A model generated the notes under the pieces. The model had not been told where the DNA came from. It did not search any database and saw nothing but the letters and a program-made list of their open reading frames with translations. Positions 27,518 to 36,939 of a stretch of 64,000 nucleotides of DNA are shown here, piece after piece. The DNA lies in NCBI RefSeq assembly GCF_010435915.1, contig NZ_JAAFZH010000001.1, positions 496,001 through 560,000 on the forward strand, in the 5' to 3' direction. Origin of the DNA: Spirosoma terrae. GTDB taxonomy: Bacteria; Bacteroidota; Bacteroidia; Cytophagales; Spirosomataceae. The position numbers were made by a program, and so were the translations under genes. Position 1 is the stretch's first letter. Each line of letters starts with the position of its first letter.

Positions 27518-29605
27518 ATGTCAAAGAAAAGGAAAGTCCCTAATCCTATCAATGCGACCAGTCAGGTAGTTAAACCGTCTAAAACACAATCAAATTCTAT
27601 TCCAGTAGAATCAACACCAACCATTCCTACCGCAATTGATGAGTCAGACCGGCCTTTTGAATTAATACGTTTCGATAAACGGGTCAAGTGGTCTATTGGC
27701 CTCTGTATCGGCCTGTTTCTGGTGTTAACACTGGCGAAGATCAACTATTCGTCGATCGGTATGTGGAACACCATTATGCCCGATGGGTCGGATGCCAAAC
27801 GGGGTATTATCTCGGGTAATCCCAAACCGATACGTATGGACGAGTGGGCCATTCTAGCGCCGTTCATGCTGTCGCAGGCCAATCAGGGGTTCCCGCTCGA
27901 AAATCCAGCCATTGGTGGCGAAAAAGTAGCGCTGGTAGGCTATTTTCCTATTAATCACTTTATTTCATTCTTTAGACCCGACTATTGGGGGTTTTATCTG
28001 TTTGATGTTGATCATGGGTTTGCCTGGCGCTGGAATTTTATTTTGTGCTTTGGGCTGATTTCTGTCATGCTGGCTTTTATGCTTCTGACCCGAAATCAGT
28101 TCTGGTTATCAGTTTTAGGAGCCATCTGGCTCATTTTCTCCCCTGGGCTGGCCTGGTGGTCGTTTTTCTTACTGACTAGTATTTATTCCGGGTTTGGAAT
28201 GCTGATTGCCTCGGCATACATGTTTTTTGCTACGAAAACCAGAACTATTCTGATTGCCGGTATTTTGTTTTTCTGGTGCTTCTCGATGTTCGCACTGACC
28301 TTATACCCGCCTTACCAGGTTCCGCTAGGGTATTTGCTGGTGTTTTTGCTAGTCGGTTATACCTGGCAGCATTTTAATAAAGAGTTGTTGTTCAGTAAGA
28401 TTTGGCTCAAGCTAGGCGTTTTTGCAGTGGCTTTTGCCAGTATGGGGTTCATTTTCTATATGTATTACCTGGATGCCAAGTCAACGATCGACGTAATGTC
28501 CAATACGGTTTATCCGGGTAAACGTAGCGAAACGGGTGGGACAGGATTTGTGGCAAACTGGTTTTCGGAATACTACGCCGGATGGTTGCTATCTGATCAG
28601 AAATTTCCTCAGACCTGGTTGAATATCTGCGAATTATCGCATTTCATTACGTTCACACCCGTTATTGCGGTAAGTACGCTAATTTACTTTATCCGGACTA
28701 AAAAGATAGATCCTCTGCTGGCCATTATTCTGGGATACGTATTGGTTTTGCTGATCTGGATTGAAATAGGCTTTCCCGCTTTTCTGGCAAAAGCAACGTT
28801 ATTAGATGTCAGTCCAACCCGTCGAACACAAATCCCCTTCGGTATCGCTAACGTGGTGCTGGCCGTACTCTACATGGGGTATATCCATGCAAAGAAGATA
28901 AAAGTAGAGGGTTCGTTAGTGGCAGCACTTTCAGTGGCGGTCATTGGCTTTATGGTTTACGCGGCCTGGCTGAATCTGGACGATGCGCAGGGCGTTTACA
29001 AATCGTATCAGTTGTTCTTACCCACGCTGTTCTTCATCGTGCTCAATTGGCTGTTGCTGCCCGTTGTCAATTTCCCGAGTAAAGAAATTGCGGTGGTTGG
29101 AGCCGTGGTTTTCTTTACTTTACCCAACCTGAAAATCAACCCGGTTGGCAAAGGAATGACGCCAATAACCGATAATGCGCTCTACAAAAAAGTACGGGAA
29201 ATTCATCTTCAGGAGCCTGAGGCTCGCTGGGTTGTGCTTGGTAATCAGTATATTACGTATATCGTTACGGCAACTGGTGTTAATCAGCTCAGTGGCGTAA
29301 AAAACCAGCCCGACTTTAAAACAATGCGAGTATTAGACCCTACGGCTAAGCGAGACTCTGCCTACAACCGCTATGCTCATGCCATCTACAATACGTATAT
29401 CGACCCGGTTCATCCGGATACCGTTATCATGCAGAGCAATTTTGAAGACGGTTATCAGGTAGCGCTCGATCCTTGTTCGCCTAAACTCAGAAAGCTAAAC
29501 GTACGGTATATTATTTTTGATCGTACGCCACAGCCGGTAGAAATTCGATGCATGAAGCAAGTTGCAAAAATGGGTAATCTTGAAATCTATCGAACCAATG
29601 ACTGA
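27518..29605 (+). CDS. Large polytopic membrane protein, possible GT-C-type transferase
   Basis: A 695-residue protein with about twelve to thirteen transmembrane helices between residues 65 and 530, a Pro/Thr-rich cytoplasmic start and a soluble C-terminal domain (about 550-695). The conserved-looking segment GNPKPIRMDEWAILAPFMLSQ after helix 1, with an acidic pair, resembles the first loop of GT-C fold glycosyltransferases and DUF7657-like proteins. It overlaps the next gene, a GT2 that would make polyprenyl-phosphate sugar, by 8 bases. This is the usual companion of a membrane transferase using that donor. The assignment is inferred; no catalytic residue is proven. Confidence 0.65.
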   Translation: MSKKRKVPNPINATSQVVKPSKTQSNSIPVESTPTIPTAIDESDRPFELIRFDKRVKWSIGLCIGLFLVLTLAKINYSSIGMWNTIMPDGSDAKRGIISGNPKPIRMDEWAILAPFMLSQANQGFPLENPAIGGEKVALVGYFPINHFISFFRPDYWGFYLFDVDHGFAWRWNFILCFGLISVMLAFMLLTRNQFWLSVLGAIWLIFSPGLAWWSFFLLTSIYSGFGMLIASAYMFFATKTRTILIAGILFFWCFSMFALTLYPPYQVPLGYLLVFLLVGYTWQHFNKELLFSKIWLKLGVFAVAFASMGFIFYMYYLDAKSTIDVMSNTVYPGKRSETGGTGFVANWFSEYYAGWLLSDQKFPQTWLNICELSHFITFTPVIAVSTLIYFIRTKKIDPLLAIILGYVLVLLIWIEIGFPAFLAKATLLDVSPTRRTQIPFGIANVVLAVLYMGYIHAKKIKVEGSLVAALSVAVIGFMVYAAWLNLDDAQGVYKSYQLFLPTLFFIVLNWLLLPVVNFPSKEIAVVGAVVFFTLPNLKINPVGKGMTPITDNALYKKVREIHLQEPEARWVVLGNQYITYIVTATGVNQLSGVKNQPDFKTMRVLDPTAKRDSAYNRYAHAIYNTYIDPVHPDTVIMQSNFEDGYQVALDPCSPKLRKLNVRYIIFDRTPQPVEIRCMKQVAKMGNLEIYRTND

Positions 29606-30278
29606 CCAGATCTATGTCATAATACCAGCCTTCAATGAAGGAAAGGTTATTCGCCAGACGATACGATCGCTGGGAAATCAGTACCACATTGTTCTGGTCG
29701 ATGATGCTTCGACCGACGATACGGCCAACGCTGTTCGTGATTTACCGATCTACTACGTTCGGCACGACATCAATCTTGGCCAGGGGGCAGCTTTGCAAAC
29801 TGGGATGGATTTTGCTCTGCAACAAGGGGCCGATATTGTCGTTCATTTCGATGCGGATGGACAGCACAATCCAGCTGATATTGATCGGTTTATTGAAGTC
29901 CTCAAAACTCAGAAAACTGATGTGGTTCTGGGCTCAAGATTCATGCGGCAGGAGGATCTTCTGGCTATACCACGCCTAAGGCGTTTTTTGTTGCGAGTAG
30001 CCAGGGTGGTAAATGGACTGCTGACAGGTTTGTGGCTTTCTGATGCACATAATGGATTTCGGGTTATGAACAGACAAGCGCTACGTTCTATTCAGCTCAA
30101 GGAAAACCGCATGGCTCATGCCACCGAAATTCTGATGCAGGTTCGTAGAAATCGACTTCACTACATAGAATCGCCAACTCATATTATTTATACTGAATAT
30201 TCTCAGGTGAAAGGGCAACGCTGGCAGGGTGCAATTGATATATTGATCGATGTGTTCATTAATAAATATTTCCGCTAA
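29598..30278 (+). CDS. GT2 glycosyltransferase, polyprenyl-phosphate sugar synthase type
   Basis: A 226-residue GT-A fold glycosyltransferase: YVIIPAFNEGKV at the start, VLVDDASTDDT, NLGQGAALQTGMDFA and the donor-metal motif FDADGQHNP (DxD). The short length, without C-terminal membrane helices, is typical of enzymes that load a sugar onto undecaprenyl phosphate for use outside the membrane. Start: ATG 29598 overlaps the previous stop (ATGACTGA); the longer reading frame from 29562 is less likely. The stop TAA overlaps the ATG of the DUF2304 gene by one base, so the three genes form one tight operon. Confidence 0.92.
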   Translation: MTDQIYVIIPAFNEGKVIRQTIRSLGNQYHIVLVDDASTDDTANAVRDLPIYYVRHDINLGQGAALQTGMDFALQQGADIVVHFDADGQHNPADIDRFIEVLKTQKTDVVLGSRFMRQEDLLAIPRLRRFLLRVARVVNGLLTGLWLSDAHNGFRVMNRQALRSIQLKENRMAHATEILMQVRRNRLHYIESPTHIIYTEYSQVKGQRWQGAIDILIDVFINKYFR

Positions 30279-30655
30279 TGCAGGCTGATATTCAACTTCA
30301 TTTCACGCCCATACAATTACTGCTGTCTTTATTGCTGATGGTGGTCGCTGTGGCTTCATTACGGTTGTTTCGGAACCGTCTGCTATACCGTTTGTTCTTC
30401 GTTGCTATCGTTCTGACAGGTATTTTGTTTGTGACTGTGCCTGAGCTGCCTTATTACATTGCCAACCGGCTGGGTGTAGGACGGGGCGTCGATTTGGTCT
30501 TTTATTTACTGTTTACGGGGTTTCTTCTGCTAATTGCCGTATTGTACCGCCGACTGCTGCAGCATGATATTATTTTAACCCAGATTATCCGACAGAACGC
30601 TATCAAAAACTGCCGAAACAATCACGCACGCAAAGGAAGAGAAAATGTGCACTAA
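30278..30655 (+). CDS. DUF2304 small membrane protein
   Basis: A 125-residue protein with three hydrophobic helices and the family signature YIANRLGVGRGVDLVFYLLF, followed by a short basic cytoplasmic tail. DUF2304 proteins are regularly found next to polyprenyl-phosphate glycosyltransferases and are thought to help or anchor them. It overlaps the GT2 stop by one base and ends six bases from the convergent fucosyltransferase, so its 3-prime end is tightly packed. Confidence 0.88.
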   Translation: MQADIQLHFTPIQLLLSLLLMVVAVASLRLFRNRLLYRLFFVAIVLTGILFVTVPELPYYIANRLGVGRGVDLVFYLLFTGFLLLIAVLYRRLLQHDIILTQIIRQNAIKNCRNNHARKGRENVH

Positions 30656-30660
30656 ACATA

Positions 30661-31527
30661 CTACAGTCGATGCCAATAAGTCGGAGTAATTCGCTCATTA
30701 GCAATGGGTTGGTTGGCAAACCACTGTTTAGGGGCAATAACGATTCGATTCGTTTCGCCATTTAACCAGGCACCCCACCAACTGAACGAACTGTTGGCAA
30801 CGATGCCATGTCGGCACAGGCTCATCAGATACATATCCTGCCAGCTATCAGTGGTTTTGTTGTGATCAATGAACGTAGCGGATCCCAGTACATTCGCTAA
30901 CTCCTGCCTAACCCAGGCCTGGTCGTCGGAAAACACAAAAAGATGGGCATTGGCTACCTGATCACGTAGTGATTTGACAGCCTGTCGATAATACGATACG
31001 TCGCACACTCCATGATGTTGATTTGCGGTGGCATTGGAAACATAATCGCCACGACGTATATGCACAAACGTAGCATTGCTGTGAGCCCTGATTGAATCCG
31101 CTATCCGTCTTGTTTGTTCAGAAACTGGCTTTCGAAAAATTAACTGGTTACGTAAAGCTGCTGAGACTGGCTGGAAATAAGAGTCCGACTGCCAATAGCC
31201 CAAACAAACTACATCGCTGATGTTAGGAGTAATCACATCTAACGACGTTTGAGCATTCTCCCGTAAAAAAATAGCGCTGAAACCCGGAATAAGCGCTTTA
31301 CCCAAGCCGCCTAACGTATCAGCTAACGAGGCTTCACGTTGCTCGATGCCAAATACATCGAGTTCGTACTGGCGAGCCGTGTACTGACGAACTCGGGCCA
31401 GCAACCGGCTATCGAGTAAATGCCGTTCAAGTCGGAGTGGGGTTTGGAGCTGGCAGGCTAGTCTAAAGCCAAATGAATACTGGAAAAGCTGATTCCCTAA
31501 TCCACCTGCAAGGATAGAAATTACCAT
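30661..31527 (-). CDS. Alpha-1,2-fucosyltransferase (GT11)
   Basis: A 288-residue GT11-family enzyme that transfers L-fucose from GDP-fucose to a glycan. Motif I is VHIRRGDYV (GDP-fucose binding), preceded by the N-terminal ISILAGGLGNQLFQYSFG. The downstream motif NSSFSWWGAWL is equally typical. Length is normal. It is the last gene in a four-gene minus-strand operon with two methyltransferases and a GT2, pointing to a fucosylated and methylated surface glycan or O-antigen-like decoration. Linkage specificity is by family, not proven. Confidence 0.93.
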   Translation of the reverse strand: MVISILAGGLGNQLFQYSFGFRLACQLQTPLRLERHLLDSRLLARVRQYTARQYELDVFGIEQREASLADTLGGLGKALIPGFSAIFLRENAQTSLDVITPNISDVVCLGYWQSDSYFQPVSAALRNQLIFRKPVSEQTRRIADSIRAHSNATFVHIRRGDYVSNATANQHHGVCDVSYYRQAVKSLRDQVANAHLFVFSDDQAWVRQELANVLGSATFIDHNKTTDSWQDMYLMSLCRHGIVANSSFSWWGAWLNGETNRIVIAPKQWFANQPIANERITPTYWHRL

Positions 31528-31556
31528 ATGTCAGACCTGCCCGAAAAAGGAATCGT

Positions 31557-32348
31557 TTATTTACGTTCTGCCAGAAAATTAACGGTAACGAATATCTCCA
31601 GGAACTCCGAGTAAGAGTTAATCCGGCGCAGGCCATTGCCCACAATCCGGTATAGCGTGTAGTTCGGGGAGAGAAGATGCCAGAAATCGCGGAAATACGT
31701 ACGTGAGTCGATACTGGTGCCCCCAAATTCGAACTGGATAAACCGAACCCGCTGTTCGCTAATCATCTGTCTGGCTCCCTTTAAAACTGCTAATTCGTGC
31801 CCTTCAACATCAATTTTCAGTAAATCGATTTGCGTAATGCAGTTAGCAAGAGAAAACTCATCGACTGTGCTGAACGTAGAAATTTCCTGTTGAGCAAACG
31901 CTACGTTAATGTGTTGTAAGTCACGTTCATAGACGGAAGCCATTCCTGACTGTTCGGCGTCGGTAAATAGTGCTAATTCGCCACTGTGATCACTTAGACC
32001 GATGTTATGCTTTTGAACCGTTGGCTCCGGTAAATTGGTCGTCAGGGTTTGATAAGTAGCCCTCGAGGGTTCAAAACAATGTATTAAAATGGTAGATTCA
32101 ATCTCGTTAAGCCACATACGGGCATATGTGCCTACGTTTGCACCTACATCGAAGATAATAGCCCTCCTGTTGTCGGAAGCTATTTTACGGCTAACATAAC
32201 GAACAACGTAACGTTCGCCACTTTCATCGGTAAACGATCCTCCGCCATAATTCATGGCATAGAGTGTGAACAGATACAGCTTTTCGTAAACGGGCTGGAG
32301 CAACGTAACACGAATCGGGGCTAATAGCCATTGTAGAAATTTCTTCAT
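31557..32348 (-). CDS. FkbM-family SAM-dependent methyltransferase
   Basis: A 263-residue Rossmann-fold methyltransferase. The SAM-binding motif is FDVGANVGTYARMW, followed by IHCFEPSRATYQTL and the signature IDLLKIDVEGHELAVLKGA. FkbM enzymes usually methylate sugar hydroxyls. The N-terminus (LLAPIRVTLLQPVYEKLYLFTL) is hydrophobic and may lie on the membrane. It is spaced 3 bases after the DUF268 gene and 29 before the fucosyltransferase gene, so it very likely methylates the same glycan. Confidence 0.92.
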   Translation of the reverse strand: MKKFLQWLLAPIRVTLLQPVYEKLYLFTLYAMNYGGGSFTDESGERYVVRYVSRKIASDNRRAIIFDVGANVGTYARMWLNEIESTILIHCFEPSRATYQTLTTNLPEPTVQKHNIGLSDHSGELALFTDAEQSGMASVYERDLQHINVAFAQQEISTFSTVDEFSLANCITQIDLLKIDVEGHELAVLKGARQMISEQRVRFIQFEFGGTSIDSRTYFRDFWHLLSPNYTLYRIVGNGLRRINSYSEFLEIFVTVNFLAERK

Positions 32349-32351
32349 TGC

Positions 32352-33119
32352 TTACTCTGATCGTCGGGTCATTTCAAAAATTCCGCAGCCGTAAGAACAA
32401 CCAAAGTTTGTTTGTGCGGCCTCTGAATACCAGTCGGCATTTTCGACAAGTATCTCATTGTCATCAATATACGAAAAGCGATTGATAACGTAGTGAGGTT
32501 CAAATAAGTTAAGCAGGTAACGAATTGAAAAGACTCGGTGGGCGTTGTAAACGATACCCTGCGGCCCAATAGGCGATGAAAAATAAAACGTGCCGCCGGG
32601 TTTAATAATCTGCCGAATGTTGTCGAGGGCTTTGAGGTGACCATTGGCATCAATTGGGTCGCCATATCGTCCCAGCCCAAAATGTTCAATAGCGTGAAGG
32701 GCCGAGATTGAGTCGGTTGAGTGAACAAGGTCGGGCGGAAGATTCATTAAATCGGCCTGCCGAAAACTAACATTAGGAATGGCCCGGTTTAGCGGACGAA
32801 TGTCAATAATTTCGATGGGTCGGAAAGTAGCCACATGCCCCACAAAGCCATCAATCCGCGACCCAATGTCCATGTGTTTAACGGGATTGTTTTTAAAGAT
32901 CCGCTGTGCTACGTATAAGTCCTGCAGGAAATAATGTTTTATCAGTTCGCCACTTTCTGCATATCGGTCAAAAATAGCTGGGTAGTAGCTACGTATCGGA
33001 AAGTCGGAATGGCCGTTTAGTTGCTTTTTTAACGTAAAATAATCGTTAACATAAGCGGGAACGGCTTTAACTCCTCCCCACACGAGTTGCGAGCCAAGTT
33101 TAAGAATGCGTCCTATCAT
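32352..33119 (-). CDS. DUF268-type methyltransferase-like protein
   Basis: A 255-residue class I methyltransferase-like protein of the DUF268 group. Motifs: HMDIGSRIDGFVGHVA (SAM loop), IIDIRPLNRAIPNVSFRQADLM, ISALHAIEHFGLGRYGDPID, and the motif IKPGGTFYFSSPIG. The N-terminal PAYVNDYFTLKKQLNG is typical. DUF268 genes occur in bacterial surface-polysaccharide clusters. It is 6 bases from the upstream GT2 gene and 3 from fkbM. Sugar modification is inferred from context; activity is unproven. Confidence 0.87.
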   Translation of the reverse strand: MIGRILKLGSQLVWGGVKAVPAYVNDYFTLKKQLNGHSDFPIRSYYPAIFDRYAESGELIKHYFLQDLYVAQRIFKNNPVKHMDIGSRIDGFVGHVATFRPIEIIDIRPLNRAIPNVSFRQADLMNLPPDLVHSTDSISALHAIEHFGLGRYGDPIDANGHLKALDNIRQIIKPGGTFYFSSPIGPQGIVYNAHRVFSIRYLLNLFEPHYVINRFSYIDDNEILVENADWYSEAAQTNFGCSYGCGIFEMTRRSE

Positions 33120-33125
33120 AATCTA

Positions 33126-33962
33126 TTATGCTTTTAATACCTGACGAGCCTGGTTCATTATGCTGGTTAGAAATCGTTCGGGCAGCAGGTTAATGGCCCA
33201 GGTGATCATTACCAGTTTGATTTGGTGTGTTTTGGAAGCCTTGTAGCCAAATTCACGAACAAAACTTTCCTTTATTGCCATATTACTACGCCATTTAGCT
33301 CTCAGGTTCGTGAAAACGGTATTGGCGGTATGGATTCGGTAAGCCGTTAATGGCTCGGGCAAATTATGCATACGATATCCGTTACGTATCAGTAAAAATA
33401 AGCTGTAATAATCATTAAAATGCGGAAACCGAATCTGATACAGATCGTCTTGTAGTATGTTTCGATACATGACGGCTGGATTGGCCATCGGGAACCTCAG
33501 ATAAAACTCATTGTAGATAGCATCGTGGTCGGTGGGGTACGCTCTGGAACCCGTTACGTTACCGGCTTCGTCGATGAGTGTCAACTGGCTGCCTACCATA
33601 AAAATGTCTGGATGAGCAAGCAGAAAGGTAACCTGTTTCGCTAGTCGATCGGGCGTTGCTACGTCATCGGCATCAAGTTTGGCAATGAATAGGCCGTTTG
33701 CCTGCCGGGCTGCTACGTTGCTGGCCACTTCGCCCCCATAACCCAACGGCTTCGATTCCAGAATAATCCGAATCCGATTATCGAGCCGGGCAAAATTGGC
33801 CAGTATATCCTGCGTTTTGTCGGTTGACCCATTGTCAAGGACGAGGACTTCAAAATTGGTATAGGATTGATTTAAAATGCTTTGTATGGATTCACTAATG
33901 AAACGTTCCCCATTGTAGACGGGTATAATAACCGATACTAAAGGATTGGTTTGCGTATTCAT
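33126..33962 (-). CDS. GT2 family glycosyltransferase
   Basis: A 278-residue GT-A type glycosyltransferase. PLVSVIIPVYNGERFISESI opens the nucleotide-binding fold, VLDNGSTDKTQDIL follows, and the donor-site motif is AKLDADDVATP (DxD). The HTANTVFTN segment is typical of cell-surface glycan GT2 enzymes. It is the first gene of the minus-strand operon ending at the fucosyltransferase. I chose ATG 33962 over an in-frame TTG three bases upstream. The sugar donor cannot be told from sequence. Confidence 0.92.
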   Translation of the reverse strand: MNTQTNPLVSVIIPVYNGERFISESIQSILNQSYTNFEVLVLDNGSTDKTQDILANFARLDNRIRIILESKPLGYGGEVASNVAARQANGLFIAKLDADDVATPDRLAKQVTFLLAHPDIFMVGSQLTLIDEAGNVTGSRAYPTDHDAIYNEFYLRFPMANPAVMYRNILQDDLYQIRFPHFNDYYSLFLLIRNGYRMHNLPEPLTAYRIHTANTVFTNLRAKWRSNMAIKESFVREFGYKASKTHQIKLVMITWAINLLPERFLTSIMNQARQVLKA

Positions 33963-34259
33963 CAAGCCTGGTTCTACAATTATCGGGCCATCACTACGTT
34001 TGCCGGGGGCAGATTTTGATTTCAGGCAATCGGGGCCGCAACTAATCAGTAATGACGTAGTGAGTTTGGGTCAAGTTATAAAAATACTATGATGCCCGGC
34101 TAAACCGGGTTTTGTTTCCTGGCCTCAGTGCATCCTATACCCCTTACTCAAAATTACCCAGCAGTTTACGCTTTTTTTATATTTTTGGGCATTAATCGTA
34201 GTCCCATCTCACTATGAATCTGCTATGAAAGAGCAGATGAGGGATTATTATTGCGTTGT
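33963..34259. other. Divergent intergenic region between GT2 and AlgX-like genes
   Basis: About 295 bases of low-information sequence that must hold promoters in both directions. Minus strand: TAATTTTG at 34156-34149 fits TAnnTTTG. Plus strand: TATTTTTG at 34180-34187 also fits. No good -33 boxes were found at the expected spacing, and no gene. Confidence 0.4.
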
Positions 34260-35393
34260 ATGTCAGATAAAAAATCGCTGCGATTTATTGGATTGGCCAT
34301 TGGTTTTGGCATCTTCCTGCTTTTACCGTTTGCCGATCAGTTTTTAGGTTTATCGTCTGGCGTCAGGCAGTCCGAAAATCGGAGGCTTGAAGGATTTCCT
34401 CGTTTTCACTGGCCGCATGTAGGTACGTTTGCTAAACAGTTTGATCGATATTACAAAGAGAATTTTGGCTTCCGTAATGCGCTATTTTACACCTATAGCC
34501 GCTGGAAATTACGGGTGCTTAACGAATCTCCCTTACCCGAAAAAGTAATAGTGGGCCACGACAATTGGCTCTATCTGGGCAACAGTTATAATAGAGTAAT
34601 TGATCAGCATCGCGGCTTAATCCCTCTTTCTGCTGATTCAGCACAGATTATTGGTCAGAATCTGGTAGGTTACCAAAATCAGCTGGCCAGCCAGGGGCGA
34701 AAGTTGTATGTATTTATTGCGCCAGATTCGCACACGATTTATCCCGAATATTTGCCGAGCGAAATGCAGGTGAGCGACAGGCCATCCCGGCTTGATGTGC
34801 TGAGTCAATACGTTACACGTAATACAAACTTACCGTTTATTGATGTGCGTGATACCTTGCGGAAAGCTAAGGCTAAGCATGTCGTATATTACCAGACCGA
34901 TACGCATTGGAACGACTATGGTACGCTGGTAGGCTGTGCTAGTTTGCTAAATCGCATTCATCATGATTTTGGGAATGTGCCAGCCGCTCAATTGGCTAAT
35001 TACCAAATTGCTCGTACGAAAGGAGTGGGCGGGGATTTGGTACAGATGCTGATGCTGGAAAATGTTATAAAAGATAAGGTTTTTTATGACATAAAACCGC
35101 TTATATCCGTAGCCGCTCGCCAACTAGCTGAGGTGCCTGATACGGTCACGGGCCGCGCCCGTTCCGGATTCCCATCGTTGCGGTTTGCAGGGGCCAATGC
35201 CAAGGGTCCTAAATTGCTATTGATTGGTGATTCGTTCTCTCACAGCATGACACAGTTTCTGCCGGGTTATTTTCGCGAATCGTATTTTGTCCGTACGAGC
35301 CGATTCGATCCTGCCCTGGTGCAGGCAGAGCAACCTGATATTGTTGTCATCGAAATTGTTGAACGGAATCTGGACTGGCTGGCTCGGTTTTAA
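34260..35393 (+). CDS. AlgX/AlgJ-like SGNH acetyltransferase
   Basis: A 377-residue membrane-anchored protein (helix FIGLAIGFGIFLLLPFADQ) with an SGNH hydrolase-like extracytoplasmic domain of the AlgX/AlgJ type. It is expected to transfer acetyl groups from the MBOAT partner onto a polysaccharide. Visible signatures: ENRRLEGFP, the region YKENFGFRNALF, the catalytic YQTDTHWNDYG (Asp/His) and LLLIGDSFSHS (nucleophile serine). ATG 34260 is preferred to the in-frame TTG at 34251. The MBOAT gene follows after 14 bases. Confidence 0.9.
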   Translation: MSDKKSLRFIGLAIGFGIFLLLPFADQFLGLSSGVRQSENRRLEGFPRFHWPHVGTFAKQFDRYYKENFGFRNALFYTYSRWKLRVLNESPLPEKVIVGHDNWLYLGNSYNRVIDQHRGLIPLSADSAQIIGQNLVGYQNQLASQGRKLYVFIAPDSHTIYPEYLPSEMQVSDRPSRLDVLSQYVTRNTNLPFIDVRDTLRKAKAKHVVYYQTDTHWNDYGTLVGCASLLNRIHHDFGNVPAAQLANYQIARTKGVGGDLVQMLMLENVIKDKVFYDIKPLISVAARQLAEVPDTVTGRARSGFPSLRFAGANAKGPKLLLIGDSFSHSMTQFLPGYFRESYFVRTSRFDPALVQAEQPDIVVIEIVERNLDWLARF

Positions 35394-35407
35394 ACACACC
35401 TGTAAAT

Positions 35408-36862
35408 ATGTTATTCAGTTCAGCGACTTTTCTCTTTTTTTATTTACCTATCTTTTTAATTGTCTATTACTGTTTGCCCCGGCGATGGCATAATGCCTTT
35501 TTATTTGGTGCCAGCCTTATTTTCTACGCCTGGGGAGAGGGAGTCGTTGTTGCCATCTTATTGTTATCGGCCGGAATTAACTACGTAGCGGGAAGCCTTA
35601 TTGAACATGGGAATCGTCGGGCTGGGTTATGGCTTTCGCTGGTCGGTAGTTTATCGCTTCTTTTCTATTTCAAATACTCAAACTTCGCCATGGATACCGC
35701 CCAGGGACTGGCTAAGGCATTGGGTGTATCGGTCGCTGATAGTATGTCGCTGGCTCATATCGCGTTACCGATTGGTATCAGTTTTTATACGTTTCAGGGG
35801 ATTTCATACACACTGGATATTTATTGGGGCCGAATTCGGGCTAATAAGAGTTTTTTAGATTTCGGTACGTACGTAGCTATGTTTCCGCATCAGATAGCAG
35901 GACCCATTGTTCGCTATGCCGATATTGCCCCAGAACTGGTCGAACGGTACGTTACTATTGAGAAGTTTGGCGTCGGGGCCGAGCGGTTTATCATCGGATT
36001 GGGTAAAAAGGTTCTGCTTGCCAATACGTTTGCCAAGCTTGCCGATACCATTTTTAACGCTCCCTCTGACAGCTATTCTACCTCGACAGCCTGGTTAGGA
36101 ATAATTGCTTATTCCCTACAAATTTATTTCGATTTCTCGGGCTACTCCGACATGGCGATAGGCCTGGGAAAAATGGTTGGGTTCGATTTTAAGGAGAACT
36201 TCAATTATCCATACATTGCCCGGTCAATTCAGGATTTCTGGCGACGCTGGCATATTTCGCTGTCGAGCTGGTTTCGGGATTATTTATACATACCACTTGG
36301 TGGCAACCGAGGTAGCAAAGTTCGCACGTATCGCAACCTGCTGATTGTCTTTTTCGTGACCGGACTTTGGCACGGAGCCAGCTGGAATTTTATTGTCTGG
36401 GGTCTCTATCATGGCGTTTTTCAGTTGGCTGAACGAGCGGGGCTTAGCAAGCAGCTTGAGCGGGTTTGGGCACCATTGGCTCATGTGTATACCCTGCTGG
36501 TTGTTCTGATTGGATGGGTTTTCTTCCGGGCCGAAACATTGGAGGATGCTATTATTTATCTTCAAAAGATGGCGGGTGCACTGCCCGTGCCTGCGCAATC
36601 GACCATTCCTTTAGCTTATCCGATTACGTACTTCCTGAGCCAGGAGGTCGTTGGCTCGTTACTGCTGGGGTTTTTATTTGCCATGCCGGTTTATCATTCT
36701 TTTCAGCAGTTTTGGCAGCGAATCCAAATTCGTGCTGGTCTACCCATCATACGGTACGTAATGGACATGGGGTATATTATCGGCCTCTTCGGATTGTTTA
36801 TTATGGCGGTTATGTATCTGGCTGCTGATACGTATAATCCATTCATTTATTTCAGGTTCTGA
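35408..36862 (+). CDS. MBOAT family O-acyltransferase (AlgI/DltB-like)
   Basis: A 484-residue membrane-bound O-acyltransferase with about eleven helices. It is thought to move acetyl groups across the inner membrane for polysaccharide O-acetylation with the AlgX-like partner. Signatures: FSSATFLFFYLPIFLIVYY at the N-terminus, GISFYTFQGISYTLDIYWG, the histidine motif TGLWHGASWNFIVWGLYHG (the catalytic His region) and FDFKENFNYPYIARSIQDFW. It is close to the glycosyltransferase block, so the acetylated polymer may be the same glycan. gcvP follows after a break of 77 bases. Confidence 0.94.
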   Translation: MLFSSATFLFFYLPIFLIVYYCLPRRWHNAFLFGASLIFYAWGEGVVVAILLLSAGINYVAGSLIEHGNRRAGLWLSLVGSLSLLFYFKYSNFAMDTAQGLAKALGVSVADSMSLAHIALPIGISFYTFQGISYTLDIYWGRIRANKSFLDFGTYVAMFPHQIAGPIVRYADIAPELVERYVTIEKFGVGAERFIIGLGKKVLLANTFAKLADTIFNAPSDSYSTSTAWLGIIAYSLQIYFDFSGYSDMAIGLGKMVGFDFKENFNYPYIARSIQDFWRRWHISLSSWFRDYLYIPLGGNRGSKVRTYRNLLIVFFVTGLWHGASWNFIVWGLYHGVFQLAERAGLSKQLERVWAPLAHVYTLLVVLIGWVFFRAETLEDAIIYLQKMAGALPVPAQSTIPLAYPITYFLSQEVVGSLLLGFLFAMPVYHSFQQFWQRIQIRAGLPIIRYVMDMGYIIGLFGLFIMAVMYLAADTYNPFIYFRF

Positions 36863-36906
36863 TGCCTGCTATAGCTTCATCATACAAATTTTACCATACT
36901 GTTATG

Positions 36907-36914
36907 TAAATTTG
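36907..36914 (+). promoter_or_regulatory. Putative gcvP promoter (-7 element)
   Basis: TAAATTTG fits TAnnTTTG and would give a leader of about 20 bases before ATG 36940. No clear -33 element was seen, and the 77-base gap is too short for a glycine riboswitch. Confidence 0.4.
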
Positions 36915-36939
36915 CATCTTATACAGAAGCTATATTTCA

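Noticed and set aside
30655..30661. Missing terminator between convergent DUF2304 and fucosyltransferase genes
   Set aside because: The genes are separated by only five bases with no room for a hairpin; this is dense packing rather than a special feature.
36863..36939. Glycine riboswitch before gcvP
   Set aside because: Only 77 bases separate the genes, which is too short for a glycine aptamer and expression platform, and no such fold is visible.
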